Source: Phycisphaerales bacterium (GTDB taxonomy: Bacteria > Planctomycetota > Phycisphaerae > Phycisphaerales > SM1A02). Taken from it: a DNA stretch of 64,000 bases. Under the pieces are notes generated by a model. The model was given only the letters and a program-made list of their open reading frames with translations, searched no databases and was not told where the DNA came from. The translations under genes and the position numbers were made by a program. Position 1 is the first letter of the stretch. Each line of letters begins with the position of its first letter. This document shows, in pieces, positions 1-7,463 of this stretch. The stretch lies in NCBI GenBank assembly GCA_014238205.1, contig JABABM010000013.1, positions 1 through 64,000 on the forward strand. Reading direction: 5' to 3'.

Positions 1-288
1 CTTGTCATGGACCTGCTTGCGGATATCCATGAAGATTCTGGGTTCGGATCCGCGTTCGGCATTCTCAAGCGCCAGAACCCTCCCATGCTGCTCGACGAAG
101 TACACCGTCGAATCATCGCCTGGTGGAACAACTGCCTGGACAGGACGCTTGAACGTATGGCCACCGAACCAGGGCGACAACTTCACATCAGGAATAGGAC
201 GCACCTTCACAGGCTCGTTGACTTCCTGCGCAAATGCAGCCGAGAGCAGGAGGGCGGAAAGGACAAGGGACAGGCTGTTTCGTAGCAT
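1..288 (-). CDS. Glucose/sorbosone dehydrogenase-like secreted protein, N-terminal part (runs off the window)
   Basis: The reverse strand reads from an ATG at 288 without a stop to base 1, giving the first 96 residues. A GGGGG stretch lies just before the ATG. Residues 1-18 form a clear signal peptide (MLRNSLSLVLSALLLSAAFA, then QEV). The mature start contains a segment like FKRPVQAVVPPGDD followed by VYFVEQHGRVLAL. That resembles the first blade of PQQ-dependent glucose/sorbosone dehydrogenase-type beta-propellers, where a proline-aspartate loop precedes an F/Y-V-x-E-Q-x-G-x-I/V strand. Such proteins oxidise sugars or act as secreted propellers in planctomycetes. The catalytic part lies outside the window, so the family call rests on one short segment. 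Confidence 0.6.
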   Translation of the reverse strand, partial: MLRNSLSLVLSALLLSAAFAQEVNEPVKVRPIPDVKLSPWFGGHTFKRPVQAVVPPGDDSTVYFVEQHGRVLALENAERGSEPRIFMDIRKQVHDK

Positions 289-392
289 GACCCCCTTGTA
301 GCATGCTGGATCGCATCCTGCGAGGCTTCTGGAACATTTCTCATTGACAGGAAGCCCCTGCATCCAACATCATGCCTTGGAGAGGAACGCCA

Positions 393-983
393 ATGATGAA
401 ACGAATCACATCCTGCCTGGCACTGCTCCTTGCTGGAACATCCAGCGGAGGAACAGCCGTCCTCACCTTTGGTGAACCCGTTCATGATCCTTCCGGCTGG
501 TCCGTCGATGTGCGCTGGATCTCGGATAGTCCTACCCTCGCTGGATTTCAATTCGAGATCTCCATTCCGGAACTTCTTGAAGCCGGTGGTGGCTGGTGCG
601 CCGACAATGACTGGACACTGGAACACACGCAGGAAATGGTCCTCGGATTCGCATGGTCATTCGACGCGATGGTGCCACCAGGTACAGGGGTCACACTCTG
701 CACACTTCAACTTGGCGAAGAGGCCTCTGGCAGTTCGCTCGGATTCAAGAACGTCGTCTGCTCGGATGAAACTGCTACGGCAATCGAGGTGGATGCAACC
801 CATACAGTCCTGCTTGATGCATGTCCGGGCGACCTTGATGGGAATGGGTCCGTCGGCGTCGACGATCTGCTGTCGGTGATCGCCGCCTGGAACAGTGAAG
901 ATGAAACCGGGGATGCCGATGGCGACGGGTACGTGGATGTCTCGGACCTGCTGGTCGTGATCTCGGGCTGGGGCAGTTGCTGA
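393..983 (+). CDS. Secreted cohesin-like protein with C-terminal dockerin pair
   Basis: The start at 393 is chosen over an in-frame ATG at 372 because GGAGAGG at 379-385 sits seven bases before it and a signal peptide begins there (MMKRITSCLALLLAG). The middle (about residues 20-140) has a beta-sandwich pattern like cohesin domains: an AGFQFEI strand, an LGF segment, a PPGTGVTLCTLQL strand and a final NVVCSDE strand. The C-terminus holds two dockerin-like EF-hand repeats (GDLDGNGSVGVDDLLSVIAAW and ADGDGYVDVSDLLVVISGWG). A protein carrying both receptor-like and dockerin-like modules could bridge surface proteins. The cohesin assignment is by pattern only. It ends one base before the convergent STAS gene. 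Confidence 0.78.
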   Translation: MMKRITSCLALLLAGTSSGGTAVLTFGEPVHDPSGWSVDVRWISDSPTLAGFQFEISIPELLEAGGGWCADNDWTLEHTQEMVLGFAWSFDAMVPPGTGVTLCTLQLGEEASGSSLGFKNVVCSDETATAIEVDATHTVLLDACPGDLDGNGSVGVDDLLSVIAAWNSEDETGDADGDGYVDVSDLLVVISGWGSC

Positions 984-984
984 G

Positions 985-1329
985 TCAGGGCTCTCGGAAT
1001 GACAGACGGGCGCGGTTGACGTCCTCGTAGATCTCGAAGAACCCGTCGAGACGTGCCATGTGCATTGCCTGGACCACGATGCCCTTCAGCCCCGCAAGCT
1101 TGACCACTCCACCCCTTCCCTTCATCCGCTTCGAGAGCGTCAGGAGTACGCCGAGGCCGTAACTCGAGATGTACTCCAGTTTCGTGCAATCCACGATGAG
1201 ACGATCGAGTCCCCCGTCGATGAGCGTCTCGATCTCGGAAACGAACGTGGCCGAGTTCTCCGAGTTCAACCCGCCATCGGCGGCCAGGATCATCACGTCG
1301 CCTTCGATCTCGTGAGCGATCAATTCCAT
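985..1329 (-). CDS. STAS-domain protein (anti-sigma factor antagonist type)
   Basis: This 114-residue protein is a single STAS domain. In the family, members bind anti-sigma kinases and are switched by phosphorylation of a conserved serine. The helix cap reads LEYISSYGLGVLL, which aligns with the usual F-I-D-S-S-G-L-G-V-L. Ser56 matches the phosphorylated serine, while the aspartate before it is replaced by Ser55. The ATG at 1329 follows an AGGGG stretch and begins the first STAS strand (MELIAHEIEGD); longer in-frame starts lack domain support. No anti-sigma kinase or PP2C phosphatase is encoded nearby, so its partner must be elsewhere. It is divergent from folE2. Confidence 0.88.
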   Translation of the reverse strand: MELIAHEIEGDVMILAADGGLNSENSATFVSEIETLIDGGLDRLIVDCTKLEYISSYGLGVLLTLSKRMKGRGGVVKLAGLKGIVVQAMHMARLDGFFEIYEDVNRARLSFREP

Positions 1330-1538
1330 TGCTTCATCCCCTGCAGGAGCTTCAATCACGGTTGGACCGAAGGAGGATCCGCAATTTCCTTGCATCCAGC
1401 CCGACGTTTCATGATACTCGACGCAGTCGATCCCCAGTAAACATGGGCAGGTCGATGTGACGAGCCCGCTTGCACCGGATCGCATACAATCCCCGATTCG
1501 CGGCCGAAGAATGTCGTGATCAACATGGAGACCTGCTC

Positions 1539-2372
1539 GTGACCCACGTAGTTGACACCTCATCCCGACCTCCACTTGATGGCATCACCGAAACCATGGC
1601 CGATGTCCAGAGCCATGCAGACCATCGCCAGGTTCCGATCAACAAGGTTGGTGTGAAGGAAATTCGCTACCCCATCACTCTTGCCCGCCAGGATGGTGGC
1701 ACCTGCCAGACCGTGGCCGACATCAACATGTTCGTCTCCCTTCCCTCCGATCGAAAAGGCACGCACATGAGTCGGTTCCTGGAGGTACTCAATGAATACA
1801 ACGAGGGAATCCGCCCTGAGCGTCTCATGGAACTCTGCCGGGTACTGCGTAAACGACTCGACGCTGAAGTGGCACACGTTGAAATGGAGTTCACCTACTT
1901 CATCACGAAAGCCGCCCCGATCACCGGGTTGCAAGGCCTGATGGACTACAAGACGAAGTTCATCTGTGAGTCGAGCAGCGAACGGGAAGATCTTGTCATG
2001 AGCGTGGCGGCAGCCGCAACGAGTCTCTGCCCCTGCTCGAAGGAGATCTCGGCTCGAGGAGCACACAACCAGCGATGCCTGATCACGGCCGATGTCCGGT
2101 TCGACGGCATGCTCTGGATCGAGGAACTGGCCGAACTCATCGAGGAATCAGCCAGTTGCCGGGTCTACCCGGTGCTCAAGCGACCTGATGAAAAATGGGT
2201 GACCGAGGAAGCCTTCGACAATCCGAAGTTCGTCGAAGACATCGTTCGCGATCTTGCCGTCCTCCTCGATGGAGATTCACGAATCAAGTGGTTCCACATC
2301 TGCAGCGAGAACTTCGAGTCGATCCACTCCCACAATGCCTATGCGGAAATCACCAGGGATTGTTCCGAGTAA
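1539..2372 (+). CDS. folE2: GTP cyclohydrolase FolE2 (type IB)
   Basis: FolE2 converts GTP to 7,8-dihydroneopterin triphosphate, the first step of tetrahydrofolate synthesis (and of queuosine in some bacteria). Family motifs are clear: DVQ...DHR and VGVKEIRYP near the N-terminus, LPSDRKGTHMSRF, the CPCSKEIS segment carrying the conserved active-site cysteine, GAHNQR, and SENFESIHSHNA near the C-terminus. Length (277 residues) is normal. I chose GTG at 1539 because GGAG lies eight bases upstream; the ATG at 1596, directly before DVQ, is an alternative. FolE2 enzymes accept metals other than zinc, so a FolE2-type enzyme can serve under zinc limitation. It ends before a strong palindrome. Confidence 0.93.
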   Translation: MTHVVDTSSRPPLDGITETMADVQSHADHRQVPINKVGVKEIRYPITLARQDGGTCQTVADINMFVSLPSDRKGTHMSRFLEVLNEYNEGIRPERLMELCRVLRKRLDAEVAHVEMEFTYFITKAAPITGLQGLMDYKTKFICESSSEREDLVMSVAAAATSLCPCSKEISARGAHNQRCLITADVRFDGMLWIEELAELIEESASCRVYPVLKRPDEKWVTEEAFDNPKFVEDIVRDLAVLLDGDSRIKWFHICSENFESIHSHNAYAEITRDCSE

Positions 2373-2385
2373 CCATGTAAAATGA

Positions 2386-2413
2386 CAGGAGCCCGCATGC
2401 ATGCGGGCTCCTG
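2386..2413. terminator. Perfect palindrome between convergent genes, likely bidirectional terminator
   Basis: A perfect 28-base inverted repeat (arms of CAGGAGCCCGCATG type) lies between the end of folE2 and the end of the reverse-strand gene at 2446. On the reverse strand it is followed by a short T-rich stretch (TCATTTTA). Position and symmetry fit a terminator serving both genes. Neither side has a long uridine run, so the terminator class is uncertain. Confidence 0.6.
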
Positions 2414-2445
2414 GAGTTCATTTCAACTCAATGCCGGCAGGCTCA

Positions 2446-3234
2446 TTACCAGCCGCGACCGTAGCCACAGTCGCCGTAGTTGTCGCCGTAGTTGTTCCAA
2501 TAGCCATGCTGGTACTTCATGGCGTACTGGTCGTACTTCAACTTCTGGTTCGAGTTGAACTTGTGGTGCTGCCAGGCAGTCTTGAGTGCCTGCTGGTGAT
2601 GCTCCTCAATCGTCGCCCAGGCTGCCTTTGAATTCTTGTTCGCCTCTTCCCGGAGCGCCTCCTGCTTCTTGGCATTCTCCTCTGCAAGTTTCTTCGCAGA
2701 AGACATCATCTCGTCGTGCTTCTTCTGCTGCATGTCCCCTGCCCATTCGTGATACTCATCGAATGCGTTGGTTGCATTGAGAAAATCAGACATCCGAGCA
2801 ACGGTCTTCATCGCGTCCTGGTAATCCTCCCAGGTCGACCTTGCCAGTCCCGTATAGGCCCTGACCTGTCGATTCAACTCGGCCGAGTTGGCACCCTCCG
2901 CTGGTCCCATCGCCTCTTCGTGATGAACGGCAACTTTCAGTGCTTCTTCGAAGGACATTTCCTGGGGCATGTGCTCGGGTGGCGTTGTGTAGTTCTCCCA
3001 AGCATCCCAATTCCCCTTGGACTTGATGAACTCCGTCATCTGCTCGATGCGTTCCTTCGACTTGGCGAGGCTGTCGCCCGCAGTCGAATTCATGGTCTCA
3101 AGAGCCCGAAGCTGCATCGCAAGGCTCGCCGATTCAGACGAGGGGTTCGATGACGCTGTCAATTGGCTGGCTGAGGCGTACGTGGTGAATGTCAGCATCG
3201 CGATCAAGCTGAGGATCAGTGTTCGAACTGGCAT
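2446..3234 (-). CDS. Secreted helical protein of unknown function
   Basis: The start at 3234 is preceded by GGAGAA and begins a signal peptide (MPVRTLILSLIAMLTFTTYA). The upstream in-frame extension lacks coding character. The mature protein of about 240 residues is strongly helical and charged, rich in Lys, Glu, Gln and Ala. Stretches such as SAKKLAEENAKKQEALREE probably form coiled coil. The last part is unusual: HHKFNSNQKLKYDQYAMKYQ followed by a Tyr/Gly/Asn-rich end (YWNNYGDNYGDCGYGRGW). No family is recognised. A periplasmic or surface helical protein is a reasonable inference. It is convergent with folE2. Confidence 0.8.
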   Translation of the reverse strand: MPVRTLILSLIAMLTFTTYASASQLTASSNPSSESASLAMQLRALETMNSTAGDSLAKSKERIEQMTEFIKSKGNWDAWENYTTPPEHMPQEMSFEEALKVAVHHEEAMGPAEGANSAELNRQVRAYTGLARSTWEDYQDAMKTVARMSDFLNATNAFDEYHEWAGDMQQKKHDEMMSSAKKLAEENAKKQEALREEANKNSKAAWATIEEHHQQALKTAWQHHKFNSNQKLKYDQYAMKYQHGYWNNYGDNYGDCGYGRGW

Positions 3235-3374
3235 GTCTGGTTCTCCTCCATGGGCTGCTCGTAAACATGTGGACGAACGGGAATGTTCTCCACGGTCAAG
3301 ACTGGCAAGTATAGCGACGGAGCGTATGGGCAGGTAAATCACAGGTATACTCACCCCCCCCGAGGTACTGGTAT

Positions 3375-4589
3375 ATGCCCGAGTCTATTTCCCTTTCCAA
3401 ACGTGGCAAAAACGCCCCAGCTTCACCGATCAGGAGCCTTGCGGCCCTTGCCAGGAAAGCCGTGGACAAGGGAGTCCATGTTCACTTCATGAACATCGGT
3501 CAGCCTGACATACCCACACCCAAGGGCATGATCGAGGCCTACCAGTCGTACGATGAGAAGGTACTCGCCTACGCACCAAGTGATGGATACATCGAGTACC
3601 GGGAAGGCCTCGCCAACTACTACAACGACCTGCTCGAAGCAGACACGATCACGCCCGAGGACATCATTGTCACGGTCGGAGGATCCGAGGGTCTGCTCTT
3701 CGCCATGGCAGCCGTGACCGACCCCGGTGACAGCATTCTCGTGTGCGAACCCTATTACACGAACTACTCGGGCTACGCGAACATGCTTGGCCTCGGGGTC
3801 GATGCCGTCACGACGACGCCTGGGAACTCCTACAGAATCGATCCCTCGAGTATCGAAGCAGGCATCTCGAAGACGACCAGGGCGATCGTCATACCTTCTC
3901 CCGGCAATCCGACAGGTGTCGTCCTTGGGGAGGAGGATCTGGACGCGATTCTCGATATCTGCAATCGACATGGGATCTTCTACATCTCCGACGAGGTCTA
4001 CCGCGAGTTTGTCTATGACGCTCCCCAGGGAACACGTTCACCCTCGGTGCTGAGTCGACCCGGTTCGGAGAACATTGCGATCGTCATCGACTCTGTTTCA
4101 AAGCGATACTCGGCATGCGGCGCACGGGTAGGCTGCCTCGTAACACGAAACAAGGAAGTGCGTCGCGCAGCGCTTCATTTCGGACAAGCTCGCCTCTCTC
4201 CAGCCACTGTCGACCAGCATGCCGGTCTTGCCGCCCTGGATACACCACGCTCCTACTTCGACGATGTCGTCAAGGAATACACCCAGCGAAGAAACGTCCT
4301 CGTTGAAGGACTCGCCTCGATAGGGATCAACGTCGAACCCCCCCGAGGCGCCTTCTACCTTGCAGTCGCACTTCCTGTGGAGGATGCCGAGGCATTCAGC
4401 GAATGGATGGTGTCCGAGTTCACCCTTGAGAATGAATCGCTGTGTGTCGCCCCGCTTGAAGGCTTCTATCACACTCCTGGCCTGGGACGGAATGAAATTC
4501 GGATGGCGTACGTCCTGGAACAGGAGACGCTCAAGAAGTGCACGAACATTCTCGGAGCCGCGCTTGAAGCCTGGAAGCAGAAGAACTGA
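3375..4589 (+). CDS. Class I/II pyridoxal-phosphate aminotransferase (aspartate aminotransferase-like)
   Basis: A fold-type I aminotransferase of usual length (404 residues). The cofactor site is complete: GGSEGLLFA binds phosphate, PSPGNPTG is the family motif, ISDEVYREF holds the aspartate that contacts the pyridine nitrogen, and SVSKRYSACGARVG contains the Schiff-base lysine Lys243. A C-terminal arginine for the substrate carboxylate is present in NEIRMAY. The start ATG at 3375 follows GAGG by ten bases. The sequence resembles bacterial aspartate/aromatic aminotransferases, but the amino donor cannot be fixed. It stands alone, convergent with the small membrane gene downstream. Confidence 0.92.
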   Translation: MPESISLSKRGKNAPASPIRSLAALARKAVDKGVHVHFMNIGQPDIPTPKGMIEAYQSYDEKVLAYAPSDGYIEYREGLANYYNDLLEADTITPEDIIVTVGGSEGLLFAMAAVTDPGDSILVCEPYYTNYSGYANMLGLGVDAVTTTPGNSYRIDPSSIEAGISKTTRAIVIPSPGNPTGVVLGEEDLDAILDICNRHGIFYISDEVYREFVYDAPQGTRSPSVLSRPGSENIAIVIDSVSKRYSACGARVGCLVTRNKEVRRAALHFGQARLSPATVDQHAGLAALDTPRSYFDDVVKEYTQRRNVLVEGLASIGINVEPPRGAFYLAVALPVEDAEAFSEWMVSEFTLENESLCVAPLEGFYHTPGLGRNEIRMAYVLEQETLKKCTNILGAALEAWKQKN

Positions 4590-4598
4590 ACCAGTTGC

Positions 4599-4862
4599 TC
4601 AGGCCACGAGAATCGTTCCACCCAGCGCGATCATGAAGAGCCAGAAGATGCCGCTGTACAACCGGGTATACCCGACAGAGCACGCCTGCTTCCGAACCTC
4701 CGGACCCCAGGATGAACCCCCTGGTTCGATGAGCAGCATGACCACCATGAAATTCTGGACCAGGAGGCCGGGCCAGCAGAGCATCCCCTGAATGAAGCCA
4801 ATCCGAGGCGGAACAACTTCAGAAGCGTCCCGTTCCTCTCTCGTATATTCGACCTGGTACAT
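4599..4862 (-). CDS. Small membrane protein of unknown function
   Basis: An 87-residue frame with two hydrophobic stretches: FIQGMLCWPGLLVQNFMVVMLLI around residues 23-46, and the C-terminal IFWLFMIALGGTILV. The short N-terminus is charged (YTREERDASE). The frame fills the space between the aminotransferase and the ebo operon, and its ATG at 4862 has only a weak purine stretch upstream. Two plausible membrane helices joined by a loop with cysteine and arginine support a real protein. No family is recognised and it could be spurious. Confidence 0.5.
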   Translation of the reverse strand: MYQVEYTREERDASEVVPPRIGFIQGMLCWPGLLVQNFMVVMLLIEPGGSSWGPEVRKQACSVGYTRLYSGIFWLFMIALGGTILVA

Positions 4863-5071
4863 GTGAACCTACCATTCAGAGTGAACTACCCGGAATCCCG
4901 GGCTTCTCAATGACATGCGACATACGTGACAAGAGCACGCAGAAATGTACGCCTGTCTCATCGAGACACTGAAGAAAGGCAATAGGCGGACTGTTGTGCG
5001 CCCAGAAGGATAATTTTGCTCTTCAACCGCCCTGTTGCTGCTGCCAGGGGCATTTGGACTGATAGAACTGC

Positions 5072-5099
5072 TTGACCCCTTCCAATGCTGACGTACTGT
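5072..5099 (+). promoter_or_regulatory. Candidate sigma-70 promoter of the ebo operon
   Basis: TTGACC at 5072-5077 and TACTGT at 5094-5099 are separated by 16 bases, about 23 bases before the eboD start at 5122. The -35 box is good and the -10 box imperfect. It is the best match I found in the 259-base space before the operon. Confidence 0.35.
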
Positions 5100-5121
5100 A
5101 GGTGGGTTGGAAGGAATCCCG

Positions 5122-6318
5122 ATGCACGGTAATTCGGATCAACCAAGGCCAGTTGCAGCAGGCGATCACGCAGGTGCATTCACCGTTGAATGGAATCACC
5201 GGTTGATTACGACTCGTGATGCCCTTTCACCCGGCAATGACATCCTGTCCAACCTGCTGCCAGTCGAGGAAGGTCCCTCCCGGATGGTTGCATGTCTCGA
5301 CCAGGGGCTCGTCGATTCACATCCGGAACTTCCCGCCCAGGTCGAACTCTGGGCGGAAGCGAACACGCACCTCGTGAGGCTCATGGGCAAGGTTGAAACA
5401 ATGCCCGGGGGCGAGGAGGCGAAGAATGATTTCAACGTCTTCAATGAAGCAGCTCGGTTGATCAATGAACGAGGAATCTGCCGAAAGTCGTTCATGCTTG
5501 TTGCCGGAGGCGGCGCGTTCCTTGATGCGGTCGGCTTCGCCGCCGCCACCGCTCACCGGGGGGTCCGCGTCATCCGAATGCCCTCGACAACCCTGTCCCA
5601 GGGAGATGCAGGAGTCGGCGTCAAGAACGGAATCAATGCCTTCGGCAAGAAGAACTTCCTGGGCACCTTCAGTCCGCCATGGGCTGTCGTAAATGACTCC
5701 CACCTGTTGATGAGCCTGACCGACCGTGACTGGCGATCCGGCCTGAGTGAAGCCGTCAAGGTTGCGCTGCTGAAGGACGCTTCGTTCTTCGAGGAATTGA
5801 GAAGACTGGCCGGAAGAACTCGAACGCGTGATCTGGATGCCATGGAGGGAATAGTTCAGCATTCCGCTCACCTGCACATGAAGCACATCATCGAAGGAGG
5901 CGATCCATTCGAACTCTCCACGGCGCGCCCACTCGATTTCGGGCACTGGTCCGCCCACAAACTCGAACAGATGAGCGGGTTCGATCTGAAGCATGGGGAA
6001 GCCGTGGCAATCGGCCTGGTCATCGACATGACGTACGCAGCCATGATCGGCTGCCTTGATGAAGCAGTTCTCAAGTCAGCACGCCGCTGCCTTCTTGACA
6101 TGGGATTCACACTTGATCACGAGGCTCTTGGGAACCAGGAGGTTCTGCTTGAAGGTCTTCGCGAGTTCAGGGAACACCTCGGGGGCCAGTTGACAATTAC
6201 CCTCGTGCAGGGCATCGGAGAGCCGCTCGATGTGCATGAGATCGACTTGAATGTCATGCGCAGGGCCATCGAGGATGTCCGCAGCGTGAGCCTGAATGAA
6301 TCCAGCCGAGTGGGGTAA
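5122..6318 (+). CDS. eboD: EboD: 3-dehydroquinate synthase-family sugar phosphate cyclase
   Basis: A 398-residue member of the dehydroquinate synthase superfamily. Visible features are the NAD site AGGGAFLDAVGF, the segment MPSTTLSQGDAG, the KNGINAFGKKNFLGTF strand, and metal ligands Glu210 (GLSEAVK), His275 (LDFGHWSAHKLE) and His291 (KHGEAVAIG). The LDFGHWSAHKLE version differs from the LNFGHT-GHA-E of true AroB and matches the EboD type. The next genes are eboB/E/C/F homologues, which fixes the identity. Start ATG at 5122 is preceded by GGAAGGA; the in-frame TTG at 5107 overlaps that site and is unlikely. Its product is unknown; a cyclitol made from a sugar phosphate is inferred from the superfamily. 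Confidence 0.88.
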   Translation: MHGNSDQPRPVAAGDHAGAFTVEWNHRLITTRDALSPGNDILSNLLPVEEGPSRMVACLDQGLVDSHPELPAQVELWAEANTHLVRLMGKVETMPGGEEAKNDFNVFNEAARLINERGICRKSFMLVAGGGAFLDAVGFAAATAHRGVRVIRMPSTTLSQGDAGVGVKNGINAFGKKNFLGTFSPPWAVVNDSHLLMSLTDRDWRSGLSEAVKVALLKDASFFEELRRLAGRTRTRDLDAMEGIVQHSAHLHMKHIIEGGDPFELSTARPLDFGHWSAHKLEQMSGFDLKHGEAVAIGLVIDMTYAAMIGCLDEAVLKSARRCLLDMGFTLDHEALGNQEVLLEGLREFREHLGGQLTITLVQGIGEPLDVHEIDLNVMRRAIEDVRSVSLNESSRVG

Positions 6319-6329
6319 GATCGGCCCCC

Positions 6330-6647
6330 ATGGCGGAAACTCGAAACCCCAACCCGATGTCGCGGACCGATGTAGTCGATGCCTACTTCCTTGAGCACCG
6401 TGCCAAGCTCCTCGATATAGCAGCATTTCTCGACCGGGTCGATCGGGCAGACCATGGCACCGATGGACCGGAGGACTTCCGGATCACCGCCATGCGAAAT
6501 GCCCTCCAGGTACTTGATGACGACCAGGGAGAGCGGGCTCGAAGGGTACTTGAGTTGATGAGTGACGAAACGACAGATCTTGTCGACACGGCTCCGGGCA
6601 AGGGCGCCTGCGGCACACCACCACCCTCCACGGACAATGGTGCATGA
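6330..6647 (+). CDS. Small unknown protein inside the ebo operon
   Basis: A 105-residue protein between eboD (11 bases upstream) and eboB (ATGA overlap at 6644-6647), so it is cotranscribed. Residues 10-35 are helical (DVVDAYFLEHRAKLLDIAAF), followed by LDRVDRADHG, a helix EDFRITAMRNALQVL, and a segment ERARRVLELMSDETTDLVD. The tail is Gly/Pro-rich with CGTPPP. It has no signal peptide or membrane helix. It sits where EboA might be expected, but it is much shorter than the EboA proteins I know and I see no likeness. It may be a lineage-specific partner. ATG at 6357 is an alternative start; neither has a strong ribosome site. Confidence 0.78.
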   Translation: MAETRNPNPMSRTDVVDAYFLEHRAKLLDIAAFLDRVDRADHGTDGPEDFRITAMRNALQVLDDDQGERARRVLELMSDETTDLVDTAPGKGACGTPPPSTDNGA

Positions 6648-7450
6648 CCTACATCGATCCACACATTCACATGGTGTCCCGGACCACCGACGACTACCGT
6701 CGCATGGCGCTGGCTGGTTGCACTGCCATCACCGAACCCGCCTTCTGGGCAGGATTCGACCGAAGTTCGCCACAGGGCTTTTTCGACTACTACCGACAAC
6801 TCACCGAAACCGAGCCGGCACGAGCCGCACTGTATGGAATCAAGCACCACTGCTGGCTCTGTGTGAACCCGAAGGAAGCAGAGGACCCCGGCTTTGCCCG
6901 GGAGGTCATGTCACTTCTGCCGAAGTTTCTCGAGGAGCCCAACGTTCTGGGCATCGGCGAAATTGGCCTGAACAAGAACTCGAAGAATGAGATGGCCATC
7001 CTGGAAGAGCACCTTGCCTTTGCAGAGGATCGCAACCAGCTTGTTCTTGTTCATACCCCCCACCTCGAGGACAAGCGAAAGGGCACGCTTCTGATCATGG
7101 ACGCGATTGCAAACACCAAGCTCCAGCCGGATCGCGTGCTCATCGATCACGTGGAAGAACACACGGTGGCGGATGTGCTCGACCGCGGGTTCTGGGCTGG
7201 AATGACCCTGTATCCGGAGACGAAGTGCACACCACAGCGTGCAGCCGACATCATCGAGATCTTCGGCACGGAACGACTCTGGATGAACTCGGCAGGTGAC
7301 TGGGGTGACAGCGATCCACTGGCCGTACCAAAGGCGATTGTTGAACTCCGCCGACGCGGACACTCCCCTGAAACCATCCGGAAGGCCACGCTTGAGAACC
7401 CCAAGACCTTCCTGGGACAGAGCCCGCGTTTCGATGCCGGCGATGCCTGA
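6644..7450 (+). CDS. eboB: EboB: TatD-family metal-dependent hydrolase
   Basis: A 268-residue TIM-barrel amidohydrolase of the TatD group. Metal ligands are in place: His7 and His9 (DPHIH), Glu106 (GIGEIGLN), His137 (VHTPH), His169 (IDHVEEH) and Asp219 (NSAGDWG). TatD enzymes are metal-dependent hydrolases, some acting on DNA, but the ebo branch has no defined substrate. Its place between the EboD- and EboE-like genes supports the ebo assignment. The start overlaps the preceding stop (ATGA). The C-terminal KATLENPKTFLGQ matches the usual TatD ending N-p-x-x-f. Confidence 0.9.
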   Translation: MTYIDPHIHMVSRTTDDYRRMALAGCTAITEPAFWAGFDRSSPQGFFDYYRQLTETEPARAALYGIKHHCWLCVNPKEAEDPGFAREVMSLLPKFLEEPNVLGIGEIGLNKNSKNEMAILEEHLAFAEDRNQLVLVHTPHLEDKRKGTLLIMDAIANTKLQPDRVLIDHVEEHTVADVLDRGFWAGMTLYPETKCTPQRAADIIEIFGTERLWMNSAGDWGDSDPLAVPKAIVELRRRGHSPETIRKATLENPKTFLGQSPRFDAGDA

Positions 7451-7463
7451 GGAGCCCCGGACC

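Noticed and set aside
5122-6318. Annotation of eboD as aroB (shikimate pathway)
   Set aside because: The LDFGHWSAHKLE motif and the ebo neighbours argue against a shikimate role; no other aromatic pathway gene is adjacent.
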